64,000 bases of DNA from AWTP1-13 sp963820375. Lineage in GTDB: Bacteria; Pseudomonadota; Alphaproteobacteria; Rhizobiales; Hyphomicrobiaceae. Below, in pieces: positions 37,045 through 46,542 of the stretch (positions are counted from its first letter, which is position 1; the number at the start of each line of letters is the position of its first letter). The stretch covers positions 143,876 to 207,875 of the forward strand of contig CAWFZX010000004.1 in assembly GCA_963820375.1 (NCBI GenBank), read 5' to 3'. The notes under the pieces were generated by a model. The model was not told the DNA's origin and made no database searches. It worked only from the letters and a program-made list of their open reading frames with translations. The position numbers were made by a program, and so were the translations under genes.

Positions 37045-38355
37045 ATGGCCGGCCTCCGCGAGTCCCTTGCCCGCCTGCGCAAAATGCGTGCGGTTTTCGA
37101 AAGACAGCTGGCGGCGGCCGCGGAAAGAGCGCCTCCCCAGTTGCCGTCAGGCGCGGGTCGGCTTCATGAAATTGCAAGCTTTGGAAGCAATCCCGGCAAT
37201 CTGCGCATGTTCACCTACGCGCCGCCAAAGCTGCCCGCAGCGCCGGCATTGGTCGTGGCACTGCATGGTTGCACACAGACCGCCAACGCTTACGATCGCG
37301 GCTCTGGCTGGTCCGAACTCGCTGACGCGCATGGCTTCGTCGTGGTTTGCCCAGAACAGCAACGCGGCAACAATCCGAACGCCTGCTTCAACTGGTTTCT
37401 CTTGTCCGCGGTCGGGCGCGGCCAGGGCGAGGCCCTGTCGATCCGCCAAATGGTGGAGCGAGCGATCCATGATCATGGCATCGATCGCCGCCGGGTTTTC
37501 ATTGGCGGCTTGTCCGCGGGGGGAGCCATGGCCTCGGCAATGCTTGCGGCCTATCCGGAAGTCTTCGCCGGCGGAGCCATCATTGCGGGCCTGCCCTATG
37601 GTTGTGCCACCGACGTCCAGCAAGCATTCCAGGCGATGGCGCGCGGACGCGACTACGATGGGCGGACATGGGGAAATCTGGTTCGCTCAGCGTCTCCTCA
37701 TCGCGGTCCCTGGCCAAAGCTTTCCATCTGGCATGGCACTGCCGATACCATCGTTAATCCCAAAAATATGGAAGACTCGCTTGGGCAATGGCTGGATGTC
37801 CATGGACTGCCGGCTCAGCCCGTCCTTGCGCAGACGCTTGAAAACTATTCCCGGCGCCTGTGGCGGAACGCGGCGAACCAGGACGTGATAGAGGCCATTG
37901 CCGTTCGCGGCATGGATCATGGCGTTCCGCTCGCCGCCGGCCAAGGTCCCGAGTGCTGCGGCAATGCCGGCCCCTTTCATTTTGATGTCGGCCTCTCCTG
38001 CGGCCACCACATCGTCGAATTCTGGGGGTTGGCGCGCAGACCTGCGACGGTCGAAAGCGACGCCTGGGCGGCAACGAGGCACGTGCCAATAGCCATATCG
38101 CCGGAGCTTCCCGTGCTTGGGGCGACGCAAAGCGCCGACGCAGGCCCGCCCAGTTGCTGGGGAGCGCAGAGGCGCGCAGAGCACGATCGCGGCGCGGGGG
38201 CTGAGACCTATGACCCGCGACCGGCTATCGCGGCGGCACTGAAGGCGGCTGGACTTTTAGGCGACAAGCCAACCGGTGATACAGGATCAAAGCCGCTCGA
38301 CCCTCGCAACGTTATCACGGCAGCACTCCGGTCGGTTGGCCTCTTGAAGGATTAG
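37045..38355 (+). CDS. PHB-depolymerase-type esterase
   Basis: A 436-aa alpha/beta hydrolase of the PHB depolymerase family. ATG 37045 follows GAAAGGAAC. The oxyanion element is VALHGCTQTA, the nucleophile is Ser in GGLSAGGAMA, the acid lies in WHGTADTIV and the histidine in GMDHGVPL. The tail has two copies of a 16-residue element (DPRPAIAAALKAAGLL and DPRNVITAALRSVGLL) seen in this family. It has no standard signal peptide, so cytoplasmic breakdown of polyhydroxyalkanoate or ester substrates is possible; the substrate is not proven. Confidence 0.88.
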   Translation: MAGLRESLARLRKMRAVFERQLAAAAERAPPQLPSGAGRLHEIASFGSNPGNLRMFTYAPPKLPAAPALVVALHGCTQTANAYDRGSGWSELADAHGFVVVCPEQQRGNNPNACFNWFLLSAVGRGQGEALSIRQMVERAIHDHGIDRRRVFIGGLSAGGAMASAMLAAYPEVFAGGAIIAGLPYGCATDVQQAFQAMARGRDYDGRTWGNLVRSASPHRGPWPKLSIWHGTADTIVNPKNMEDSLGQWLDVHGLPAQPVLAQTLENYSRRLWRNAANQDVIEAIAVRGMDHGVPLAAGQGPECCGNAGPFHFDVGLSCGHHIVEFWGLARRPATVESDAWAATRHVPIAISPELPVLGATQSADAGPPSCWGAQRRAEHDRGAGAETYDPRPAIAAALKAAGLLGDKPTGDTGSKPLDPRNVITAALRSVGLLKD

Positions 38356-38874
38356 GCGCACCGCGCCCGCGAGCCTGGCATCGACACACGGCTGTCCTCG
38401 CGTTGCTGGATGATGATTGAAATCATGCTGGCATGGACAGCGAGCGTAGGGCTTTTGCGCAGATGACAGGACGGGGACGTCTCCGGCGCCGGGCAAACCG
38501 ATGTGGAAACCTTCAATTGGCTAGGCGAGGAGACCCAACGCCTCGCGTGGTGGCGATACTGCGAGGTTGCCAATCTTCCCGGCGAATCCGCAAAAGGCTT
38601 GGTCACTTGCCATACATTCGAGGTCAGCCGGGTGTGATTTGCATTAGGGGACACCGGGCGCCCGGCTTTATTGTAGGCGAGTGGCGCTGGCCTGTGGGCC
38701 GCCTTACCGCTGCTCCTGCTCCGCCAGCGGCAACGGTTACGGCATGGCCGCACGGCCCTGGTGGTCCATAGGCTCTTGCACTAGTCTTTCAGCTCCGGAA
38801 CGTGCCGTTCGGCTGCAAGCCGGTTCGGCCTGCGGCCGGCAGCCGATACCGTTTTTCGATCCGGGGACGATGCC
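38356..38874. other. Intergenic region, no firm gene
   Basis: About 519 bases. A short frame between stops, 38467-38637, translates to plausible protein (QRLAWWRYCEVANLPG) but has only a GTG at 38503 and no ribosome-binding site. Nothing else was seen. Confidence 0.4.
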
Positions 38875-39696
38875 ATGGACCGCGAGCTTGAACGTGAAAT
38901 GGACGGCGCCACAGACCGTGAGCCATGGATTCAAGTGGTGTCGGAGGCCGCTCCGTGCGAGCACATCGTCCAGCTCTATCAGGATCAGGACTTTCTCAAT
39001 CGCGCCGTCTGCCGGTTCGCAGGGGCCGCGCTCGCGAACGGAGAGGGCATCATCCTGGTGCCGACGCTCGACCATTGGAACGCCATCCGGCCACGGCTGG
39101 AGGGAGAAGGCGTGGATGTGGAGGCGGCGCAGAAGCGTGGGCAGCTAACGGTCGTTGACGCCGATGAACTCCTGCCTCGTTTCATGCGGAACGCCATGCC
39201 AGATGCTCCCGTATTTCTCGGCCTGGCTGCGGACGTCATCGGACGGGCACGCTCCGGTTATCAGAAAGTGCGCTGGTGGGGCGAAATGGTCAATGTCCTG
39301 TGGGAGCGTGGCGACGCCGCCGCCAGCATGGGCCTCGAGGACCTCTTCGACCAGCTCGCTCACAAGCACGATATCGCGATCTTCTGCTCGTTTCTCATGG
39401 ACAACTTTGACGGCCACGTGCATGCCCACATGCTGCCGAGGCTCGGCGAGAACCACTCTCATCTTATTCCGGTGGAAGACTATGCGCGGCTGGAGCGGGC
39501 CGTGGCTGCCGCACTTCGCGAGACTGTCGGGCCAGTCGAGGCGCGCGTCCTTGAAAGTCGGCTGCTCTCCCAGTACGAGGCGCCCTTTAATATGCCGCGT
39601 GCCCAGGCATTGCTCTTGGCCTTGCGCCAGGTTCTGCCGACCGTAGCCGATCCTGTTCTGCAACGAAGCCGCGGCCTGTATACCGCTGAAAGTTGA
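38875..39696 (+). CDS. MEDS-domain sensory protein
   Basis: A 273-aa protein matching the MEDS domain (methanogen/methylotroph, DcmR sensory domain): EHIVQLYQDQDFLNRAVCRF near the N-terminus, NGEGIILVPTLDHW, and CSFLMDNFDGHVHAHMLPRL in the second half. MEDS domains are thought to sense one-carbon or other small hydrophobic ligands and often sit beside histidine kinases. The next gene, a PAS-HWE kinase, starts three bases after this stop, so the two are surely co-expressed and probably interact. Confidence 0.8.
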   Translation: MDRELEREMDGATDREPWIQVVSEAAPCEHIVQLYQDQDFLNRAVCRFAGAALANGEGIILVPTLDHWNAIRPRLEGEGVDVEAAQKRGQLTVVDADELLPRFMRNAMPDAPVFLGLAADVIGRARSGYQKVRWWGEMVNVLWERGDAAASMGLEDLFDQLAHKHDIAIFCSFLMDNFDGHVHAHMLPRLGENHSHLIPVEDYARLERAVAAALRETVGPVEARVLESRLLSQYEAPFNMPRAQALLLALRQVLPTVADPVLQRSRGLYTAES

Positions 39697-39699
39697 GCG

Positions 39700-41766
39700 A
39701 TGACGACCCCATCGGCGCCGATTGGTTTGCAGGGGTCGCACGGGGAAGGCGCCACTCTCGCGTCGGCGGCCATTGACCTGATCGATATTTTCGATGCCGT
39801 AGACATCCCCATCGTCGTGATTCGCCGCGAATTTACGCTCGCGTTCTTCAATCAGGCGGCGGCGTATGCGCTTGGCTTTGCGCCATCGCATATCGGCCTG
39901 AGCCCGCGCGACGTACCGGCCCTGAGCAAAATGCCTGACCTGAAAGGACGGTGCGAAGAAATCATCGCCGGCGGCCCGGCGCGTCGGGTTGATTTCCGTG
40001 ACGGTGACAAGTCGTTCGTCGTTCGCATCGCTCCTTTTGCAAACGGCGGCGGCGACATCATCGGCGCGGTGTTGACCTTCACCAATGTGACGGCTTTCCG
40101 CGCAAGCATCGATCAGGCGATCTACGAACGTGAGTATACCAAGGCGGTCCTCAACACGATCGCCGATCCGCTTCTCGTGCTAGGCGTCGACCTACGAGTC
40201 CAGTCGGGCAACCGAGCTTTTTACGCGATGTTCGGCACCTCTCGCGATCAGACACAAGGGGTCTCCCTTTATCAGCTCGCGAAGGGTGCTTTCGACATCG
40301 CCCAGTTGCGCATGGAACTGAATGAGATGCTTGCTGGCGGCAGCTCGTTCCAGCCAATCGAGGTCGATCACCTCTTCCCAGATGCCGGGCGGCGCACGTT
40401 CGTTGTTGACGCCCGTCTGTTGTCTCTTCCTGGCCAAACCCAGCGCCGCATCCTGCTGACCTTCCAGGACATCACAGCACGTAAACAGGCGGAGGAAGCC
40501 AGCGCTCGCCTCGCCGCGATCGTTGCCTCCTCGTACGACGCGATTGTGGGCAAGACCCTGGACGGCGTCATCACGAGCTGGAACAGCGAGGCGGAGCACG
40601 TCTTCGGTTACGCAGGGCACGAAGTCATCGGCAAGCACGTCACACTGCTCATTCCCGCGGACCGGCACTACGAAGAAACGAGGATACTGGAACGGATCAG
40701 GCGCGGCGAGCGCGTCGATCACTATGAGACGGTACGGCGGCACAAGGATGGACGATTGATCGAGGTTTCCTTGACGGTCTCGCCCGTCAAGGACGCGCGC
40801 GGGCGGATCATTGCCGCATCGAAGATTGCACGGGACATTACCGAACGCAAACGCGCCGAACAGGCGCTCTCGGATTTCTTCGAGAACGCGTCGGTTGCCC
40901 TTCATTGGGTTGGTCCGGACGGCGTCATTCTCAGAGCGAACCGTCGCGAGCTTGAGATGCTCGGCTACGACCGCGACGAATACGTGGGCAGGCATATTTC
41001 AGAGTTCCACGTCGACCAGGCGGTCATCGGCGATATCCTGAAGCGCTTGTCGGCGGGCGAGGTGTTGGCCAACTATCAGTCGCAAATGCGCCGCAAGGAC
41101 GGGGCTGTCTGCGATGTCCTGATCAATTCAAGCGTGCTATGGGAGAACGACCAATTCATCCACACGCGCTGCTTCACGACTGACGTCACCGCACGCATGA
41201 AGGCGGAGCGAGCTCAGCGCATGCTCATCGGCGAGCTTCAGCATCGGGTCAAAAATACGTTGGCCACAATGCAGGCCATGGCCTCGCAAACCCTGCAGAG
41301 CGCAACCACCGCGGAGCGCGAAGCGTTCGTTGCACGTCTCCACGCGCTGAGCAACGCGCACGATGTTCTGACACAGGAGAATTGGGAACGCGCGCCACTG
41401 CGGGACCTCGTGCGCCGTGCACTGGCGCCATTCCAGAAAGAACGCATTGTCGTCATCGGTCCGCATGTGCAGCTCCCTGCGAGCCAAGCGCTGGTCATGA
41501 CCATGGCGCTCCACGAGCTTGCGACCAACGCCATCAAGTATGGCGCGCTTTCAAATGCGACCGGCTGGGTCAGCATTGATTGGACGGTAAAAGAGACCTC
41601 CGCTGGTGCGCGATTACACTTTTGCTGGCAAGAGCGCGGCGGCCCACCGGTCCGCGAACCAACGCAAAAGGGCTTCGGATCTCGGCTAATCGGGGTTAGC
41701 TTTGAAGAGTCGCAGGTCACGTTCGCGCCGGAGGGCGTCACCTGCACCATGGAAGTGTTTCTCTGA
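39700..41766 (+). CDS. PAS-domain HWE-type sensor histidine kinase paired with MEDS protein
   Basis: A 688-aa soluble kinase with four PAS-like regions (about residues 25-120, 140-250, 260-380 and 390-500) and an HWE transmitter: phosphoacceptor box ELQHRVKNTLATMQAMASQT, N-box ALHELATNAIKYGALS, FCWQERGGPPV and GFGSRLIGVSF. The gene follows the MEDS gene after three bases, suggesting that the MEDS protein supplies a ligand signal. No response regulator is adjacent. It is the third intact HWE kinase in the window. Confidence 0.88.
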   Translation: MTTPSAPIGLQGSHGEGATLASAAIDLIDIFDAVDIPIVVIRREFTLAFFNQAAAYALGFAPSHIGLSPRDVPALSKMPDLKGRCEEIIAGGPARRVDFRDGDKSFVVRIAPFANGGGDIIGAVLTFTNVTAFRASIDQAIYEREYTKAVLNTIADPLLVLGVDLRVQSGNRAFYAMFGTSRDQTQGVSLYQLAKGAFDIAQLRMELNEMLAGGSSFQPIEVDHLFPDAGRRTFVVDARLLSLPGQTQRRILLTFQDITARKQAEEASARLAAIVASSYDAIVGKTLDGVITSWNSEAEHVFGYAGHEVIGKHVTLLIPADRHYEETRILERIRRGERVDHYETVRRHKDGRLIEVSLTVSPVKDARGRIIAASKIARDITERKRAEQALSDFFENASVALHWVGPDGVILRANRRELEMLGYDRDEYVGRHISEFHVDQAVIGDILKRLSAGEVLANYQSQMRRKDGAVCDVLINSSVLWENDQFIHTRCFTTDVTARMKAERAQRMLIGELQHRVKNTLATMQAMASQTLQSATTAEREAFVARLHALSNAHDVLTQENWERAPLRDLVRRALAPFQKERIVVIGPHVQLPASQALVMTMALHELATNAIKYGALSNATGWVSIDWTVKETSAGARLHFCWQERGGPPVREPTQKGFGSRLIGVSFEESQVTFAPEGVTCTMEVFL

Positions 41767-42198
41767 GACAAGCGGTTGAGGTGCTGCTATCCGCGCTATA
41801 TTGGGGCAGTGCCCCAACCGCTGGCTCGTCCCAACCGGCATTCAAGCTAGGCTTTACCGCAACGCGCTGGTATGGACGGTGTCCACCCCTCATCATGCGA
41901 ACCCAGCGCGCGCTTGCCGATATGCGCCACCGCTTCCACATTAGACGTGGCCGAGATCACCTTCGGCCTACCGACCCGGTCGCGCCCGGCCGTGGGGAGA
42001 GCGATAGGCCGGAGGAGGGCCCAAATCCTTGCTCAAGCCGTTCGCATCATCGCGACAACCTGAGGTCCCGAATTCGTCCGCGCGCTGGCGCCATCGTGAT
42101 TGATTGCCCACGCTGATGTCGATCGTTTGCCGGCCGCCAAAGAAACAAGCGTGAACTCCTGGCGGCCGGTCCTGCGCGCGCTGTCTTTGGCGCTTCGG
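41767..42198. other. Intergenic region with a possible hairpin
   Basis: About 430 bases without a firm gene. Just after the kinase stop, AGCGGTTG (41771-41778) can pair with CAACCGCT (41815-41822), enclosing a smaller TTGGGGC/GCCCCAA palindrome (41801-41817). There is no T-run, so a terminator is not certain. Confidence 0.4.
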
Positions 42199-43640
42199 CT
42201 AAAAAAATCCCGAGTGCGCAATGCAAGGCAAAAGGTGCGGCTTTACCTCGATGGTGACCTGCTCAATTCGGCCTTTAAAGGGGAACGGTGGCTTGTAAGC
42301 GTCCGACCCGGCGGACACGTTGTCCATGCCAACATCGAACGGTTCGACGCTGTAGCGGAAGGGTACGGTCTTCTCGACCCTGCCTTCACCCGTCTGTTTG
42401 CCGTTGACGAAGAGCTTGACTGTCGCGGGCTTTGCTGGGCCAGCTTCGACAGGGGTGAACTCCACCCGCACGGTGGACTTTCCCGGTGGCAGTGCTTCGG
42501 ATGCCTGCGTCCGATACTTCTCCACCTCGAAGAAATTGTAGTCGAAGACCGGCTTGCCGTCCTTGACATAGAGCGTCCAGCCGGAAGTTACGCCTCCGAT
42601 CGCGGCCAGCACGCCGTCCACGTTCGTGCTGCCGGTCTCCACCTCAGCCGTTACACTGAAGGGCACACCATGCGTGTTGAGAACGGCCGACTCGCTGATG
42701 TTTGTCGTTCCCGGACCGTATGAGAAGCTTGCGAGACCGGCGAGTGGGTTCGGTCGCAGGGAAGCATCGAAGCGCTCCGACATGCGGTCATCCAGCGGCA
42801 GCACGTTGTACTTCTTGGCCTCTTCCAGGAAGGCGGCCTGCAGCTCCTTCACCTTCTCAGGGTTCTGCGCGGACACATCCGTCGCCTGGGTGAAGTCGTC
42901 GCTGAGCCTGTAGAGCTCCCACGTGTCGTCATCGAAGGAGCCGCCGCCACCCGCGGTTTGCCACGGCAGCCGTCCGTGGCGCGCCGAGGCCATCCATCCA
43001 TCCTTATAAATACCGCGGTTGCCCAACATCTCGAAGTACTGGACCGTGCGGCGTGAGGGCGTCGCTGCGCTGTCGAACGAGTAACGCATGCTCATGCCCT
43101 CGATCGACTTTTGCGGCACGCCGTTGACGATCTGCGGCTCACGGATGCCAGCGGCGTCGAGCACCGTGGGGGCGATGTCGATGACGTGATGAAACTGCGA
43201 GCGCAACTCACCCTTGGTTCCGATGCCTTTCGGCCAGTGAATAATGAGACCATTGCGTGTGCCGCCGAAGTGCGAAGCGACTTGCTTCGTCCATTTGAAT
43301 GGCGTGTCGGCGGCCCAGGCCCAGCCGACGGGCACATGTGGCTCTGTGGTCGGACCTCCGAGTTCGTCGAATTTGTCCTGCAGACCCTTGAGCCCCAGCT
43401 GGATGCCATTGAGACTCGCCACCTCGTTCACCGTGCCTTCGAGCCCGCCTTCGCCCGAGGCACCGTTGTCGCCGATGACGTAGAAGATGAGGGTGTTCTC
43501 TCGTTGTCCCGATTTCTCGATTGCCGAGACCAGGCGGCCGATCTGCTCGTCCGTGTGATCGAGAAAACCAGAGTAATTCTCCATTAGGCGGCGATAGACG
43601 CGCTTGCGTCTTCAGGCTGGGCGTCCCACGCAGGGATCTC
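42199..43640 (-). pseudogene. Arylsulfatase remnant lacking the catalytic N-terminal half
   Basis: The open part (42199-43584, about 461 residues) matches the second half of a large arylsulfatase: NTLIFYVIGDNGASGEGG, DTPFKWTKQVASHFGGTRNG and QFHHVIDIAPTVLDAAG. The formylglycine CxPxR motif and N-terminal metal ligands are missing. Upstream on the same strand the family pattern continues in a second frame (AEIPAWDAQPEDA) and joins VYRRLMENYSGF after a missing base near 43600. Further upstream (to about 43690) only scraps remain. It cannot encode an active sulfatase. Confidence 0.8.
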
Positions 43641-43884
43641 AGCGGGACGTGGCTCAGCACGCATGCTGGGGAGGACGCAACTGCTTTTGTGGCAGCGAGG
43701 AAGGTGCGATGCCCAAGGGATGCCCTTCCATTTGTCCCCAGGGCTCTTTCCTCATTGTCTCCGGGTTTCGCCCCAATGATGCCACCAACCTGTTGAGCGC
43801 GGTTACCAGCCCGCTCGATCGCCTGCTGCCCCCGACGCCGACCTCGCTGGCCGGCCTTTTGGCACTAAGCAATCTTGCTGGTTG

Positions 43885-44100
43885 TCAGAGTTTTTTCTGT
43901 GCCTTGTCGGCGATCTTGCGAGCCGCGTCCTTGATTGCGCCCTTGGTTTTGCCAACGGCCTTCTGAGCCTCACCTTTTGCCTCCTGCGCAGCGCCTTTTG
44001 CACGCAGCCTATCGTTGCCGATCGCTTTGCCGACGCCCTGCTTGATCTTCCCGCCGGCTTCGTTGGCATAGCCTTTGATCTGATCGGTCTTGCTTCCCAT
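43885..44100 (-). CDS. CsbD-family stress protein
   Basis: A 71-aa hydrophilic, lysine- and alanine-rich protein: KTDQIKGYANEAGGKIKQGV then repeated KAKGEAQ-like elements, the CsbD pattern. GGAAGGAGA lies before the ATG. CsbD proteins accumulate under general stress; their molecular action is not established. It is the last gene of an apparent three-gene minus-strand cluster of very small proteins. Confidence 0.9.
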   Translation of the reverse strand: MGSKTDQIKGYANEAGGKIKQGVGKAIGNDRLRAKGAAQEAKGEAQKAVGKTKGAIKDAARKIADKAQKKL

Positions 44101-44127
44101 GGGGTTCTCCTTCCTGTGAAGCGGTCA

Positions 44128-44247
44128 TCAAATGAATGAAATCCAAATCAGGCCACACACGCAGACGACGGCCGTCAGCATCCAAACCACAGTGAGCCAC
44201 TTTGGATCGGGGTCGCTCTTAGGTCCGATTTCGTACCGGTTCGGCAT
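44128..44247 (-). CDS. 39-aa single-pass membrane protein upstream of CsbD
   Basis: ATG 44247 to TGA 44128-44130 encodes a polar N-terminus (NRYEIGPKSDPDPKWL) and one membrane helix (TVVWMLTAVVCVCGLIWISF). It lies 27 bases upstream of the CsbD start on the same strand. A TAGGA stretch gives a weak ribosome-binding site. Its clean amphipathic layout and position support it as real; no family name is known to me. Confidence 0.6.
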   Translation of the reverse strand: MPNRYEIGPKSDPDPKWLTVVWMLTAVVCVCGLIWISFI

Positions 44248-44255
44248 TTGGTGTC

Positions 44256-44438
44256 CTAGCCAACGTTGTGAGAGCAGCATCCTACTTCGCCGCAATTTGG
44301 CCCGTCAGCAGCTTGAGCCGAGCGACGCGCGTCCGCAGGGACTTTAGATTCTCGCTGACCCGCAAGTCGCGGCATGCTTCGTTGCATGGCTTCTAGGTGT
44401 GGTTCAAGACTGCGATCCTCCAGCGGATCAATACGCAT
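44256..44438 (-). CDS. Possible 60-aa protein heading the CsbD cluster
   Basis: ATG 44438 is preceded by GGGAGGG at ideal spacing, and the frame stops eight bases before the 39-aa gene. The product is charged (MRIDPLEDRSLEPHLEAMQ) and ends with a cysteine cluster (NCGEVGCCSHNVG). A second frame through the 3' half reads SLRTRVARLKLLTGQIAAK, which looks more protein-like, so a frameshift within a once longer gene is possible. Low confidence. Confidence 0.35.
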   Translation of the reverse strand: MRIDPLEDRSLEPHLEAMQRSMPRLAGQRESKVPADARRSAQAADGPNCGEVGCCSHNVG

Positions 44439-44555
44439 GTGTTCCCTCCCATGGTCCGCATTAGGCGCAAGGCTAGTGACTTCCAAGGGACCGACGGGGA
44501 AAAGTATTTGCAGAGTTGCTCTCAGAGTGGCCGCCGGCTCCGGTTGTGCGGCTTC
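44439..44555 (-). promoter_or_regulatory. Spacer upstream of the CsbD cluster
   Basis: A 117-base spacer between the manA-like stop and the first small gene of the CsbD cluster, all on the minus strand. It could hold the stress promoter of the cluster; no consensus was recognised. Confidence 0.25.
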
Positions 44556-45494
44556 TCAGGCCGCCCTTGCTCGAATGAAGGAAGGCGCCATCCGGGCAGC
44601 CGTTGGTGGCCCAGCTGCATTCGCCGAACCGGATTGTGCGACGCACTGCAGCAAATGCGGAACCGGACCGACGCCCGTGTACGCTACGAGTCCAACCATG
44701 CCTGTGCCTCCGGCGCGTATGGCGATGCGGTCCGACTGCGCGAAAACCGCATCCGTAGCCGCGAGCTCCAGAGATCCAGCGAGGGCATTGCCGCTCAACA
44801 CCAGAAGCCAGGTTTCCCGTTTCGCCTCTAGACACCATGTGGAGTTCGCCGGCAGGTCGATCCGCTCGAGCACAAAGTGGGGGCCGGAGACGAGAAGCAC
44901 GCGTTGGTCAGTAAAGCGGTTCGGCCGCACGCGAAATGGAGCCGGGCCCGCATTTGCCACCGCCATTGCTCTCTCGATGTGAAGTTCTCGCTGGCGGCCA
45001 TGGTCGAACAGGCGGAAGGTTGCCTCACTGCGCTGCTGGATCTCAGCAACTACCAGCCCCGCGCCGATAGCATGAATGGTTCCGGCGGGGACGAAAATGA
45101 CATCATCTGGGTATACGGTCTGCCATGTGACAAGATTCGCAATCGAGCCGTCGTCCACTGCCCTACGCAATTGTTGCCGGGTGAGGCGCTCATTGAGGCC
45201 GAGGGCTACCCTGGCCCCGGGCGCAGCACTAAGGACGTACCACGCCTCCGTTTTGCCGTTCGGCAGTCCCATCGACCGCGCATACGCATCCGTGGGATGG
45301 ACCTGGATGGAAAGGGGTTCGCTCGTGAAAAGCAGCTTGAGCAGAAGCGAAGGACGCAAGGAGGGTTTACCAGGTCGATCATACCAGATTTCGCCGATCG
45401 CGACGCCAGTGTGGCTGGTCCTATTCCAGGGCCGTAGGTCGACAACGCCCCAAGGCTTCGGCAGGGCCTGCGTCAGCGCAAGTTCAATCGTCAT
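44556..45494 (-). CDS. Class I mannose-6-phosphate isomerase-like protein
   Basis: A 312-aa cupin-fold type I phosphomannose isomerase. Zinc ligands can be assigned from LSIQVHPTDAYA (Gln and His), GKTEAWYVL (Glu) and VPAGTIHAIGAG (His). It interconverts mannose 6-phosphate and fructose 6-phosphate; short forms such as this are common in Alphaproteobacteria. The last 30 residues are less conserved. It lies downstream of a small conserved gene on the same strand, separated by 234 bases. Confidence 0.85.
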   Translation of the reverse strand: MTIELALTQALPKPWGVVDLRPWNRTSHTGVAIGEIWYDRPGKPSLRPSLLLKLLFTSEPLSIQVHPTDAYARSMGLPNGKTEAWYVLSAAPGARVALGLNERLTRQQLRRAVDDGSIANLVTWQTVYPDDVIFVPAGTIHAIGAGLVVAEIQQRSEATFRLFDHGRQRELHIERAMAVANAGPAPFRVRPNRFTDQRVLLVSGPHFVLERIDLPANSTWCLEAKRETWLLVLSGNALAGSLELAATDAVFAQSDRIAIRAGGTGMVGLVAYTGVGPVPHLLQCVAQSGSANAAGPPTAARMAPSFIRARAA

Positions 45495-45728
45495 GATGCT
45501 CCGTCAGCGTGAAAACTTCGGAAAGCCAGGAAGAGTTAGCGGCAAGCGAGTTGCCTCGGTAGCCTCGGAAACTACTCAGATGATCAGCACAATCGACCAG
45601 GCCGCCCTGTCCTCCGCACGGTTGCGATGGCGGCGCAGGAATCCGGTCAGCAGTGTGCGTTAGACGTCTCGGCCTTGGCATTCGCGGTACCACCCTGATC
45701 GAGCAGACCTTCGCCATTGCAAGCTGGA

Positions 45729-46028
45729 TCATGTCGTGCGCTTCGGCTTGTTTTTCTGGTCCTCGGCATTGTCGCCAGGGTCTCTCTCCAGGGCTGCCTC
45801 CAACTCAAGGGGGTCAATTGCGATCACTTGCCTTTTTGAGCCGGCAACACCGACCGACGGCAGCTCGATCGTTGTCGATACGCGGCGATAGGCGGGAAAC
45901 GATAGGTCGTCGGGTGTTACTTCAACCGTTTGGACCCTGTAGGTCCCAGCGGGTTGGATCCCATCAACATCCGCAAGCGAGAACGGGCGAGAGAATGTCA
46001 CCGATGTGCGCGTTGTCCGTCCGGCCAT
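45729..46028 (-). CDS. Small conserved protein, paralogue of the one at 52096
   Basis: A 99-aa protein with TRTSVTFSRPFSLADVDGIQ, PAGTYRVQTVEV, LSFPAYRRVSTTIELP and AIDPLELEAALERD. The same order of motifs occurs in the plus-strand gene at 52096-52362, so the two are paralogues. The pattern looks beta-rich and soluble. No function is known to me; similar small proteins occur in Bradyrhizobium-type genomes. The lysine-rich tail is unique to this copy. Confidence 0.65.
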   Translation of the reverse strand: MAGRTTRTSVTFSRPFSLADVDGIQPAGTYRVQTVEVTPDDLSFPAYRRVSTTIELPSVGVAGSKRQVIAIDPLELEAALERDPGDNAEDQKNKPKRTT

Positions 46029-46078
46029 GAGACGTCATTCGCTAGCGTGCGCGGGGAACTCGGGCGGCTGCTCCAGAC

Positions 46079-46282
46079 TCATTGTGAAACCGACCTAATG
46101 GTGTAACGGCCGTTGGTATGAAACGCGGACACGTGGTCACCGGCGGAGCGGGCTTCACGAAGCTCCAGGAGGATGTAAGCTTCCGCGCTGGCGCGCCCCC
46201 GCTTCGTGGCAAGTCGCTCGAGTCGCGTATCACTGACTTGCTTAGGAGTATTTCTTCCGGTCGCTCGCGGGGATGCTGACAT
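46079..46282 (-). CDS. Small hypothetical protein with strong ribosome-binding site
   Basis: A 67-aa protein. AAAAAGGAGG lies seven bases before ATG 46282, among the best start signals in the window. The product is basic and helical (LERLATKRGRASAEAYILLE) with a C-terminal HTNGRYTIRSVSQ. It is 50 bases upstream of the 99-aa gene on the same strand, so they are likely co-transcribed. No family recognised. Confidence 0.5.
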   Translation of the reverse strand: MSASPRATGRNTPKQVSDTRLERLATKRGRASAEAYILLELREARSAGDHVSAFHTNGRYTIRSVSQ

Positions 46283-46542
46283 TGGTCGCCTCCTTTTTGT
46301 CTAGATTTCTTGGCCGTGGTTCTAATCCAGCCTGCTTGAGCTCGCAGCATTCCACCCAGGCTTTTCCCGCACCTATTTTTGAGCCTTATCAGCAGTGCAA
46401 GGGCAGAGGCAGCCTCGGAATCTACTTAGATCCACGATTGACCCACCGAGGAACGATCGCTCTCAATGCGGTGCGGTGGTGTCTACGCGGCTCCGTCTTG
46501 TCATGGGGTGCATGCTCAGACTGAAGCAAGAAGGCGGGACAG
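46283..46542. other. Intergenic region, nothing recognised
   Basis: A 260-base stretch between divergent small genes. It presumably holds the promoter of the minus-strand genes; no motif was recognised. Confidence 0.3.

Noticed and set aside
38467..38637. Short frame reading QRLAWWRYCEVANLPG
   Set aside because: The translation looks natural, but it has only a GTG with no ribosome-binding site and is about 44 codons long from there. It may be a gene fragment.
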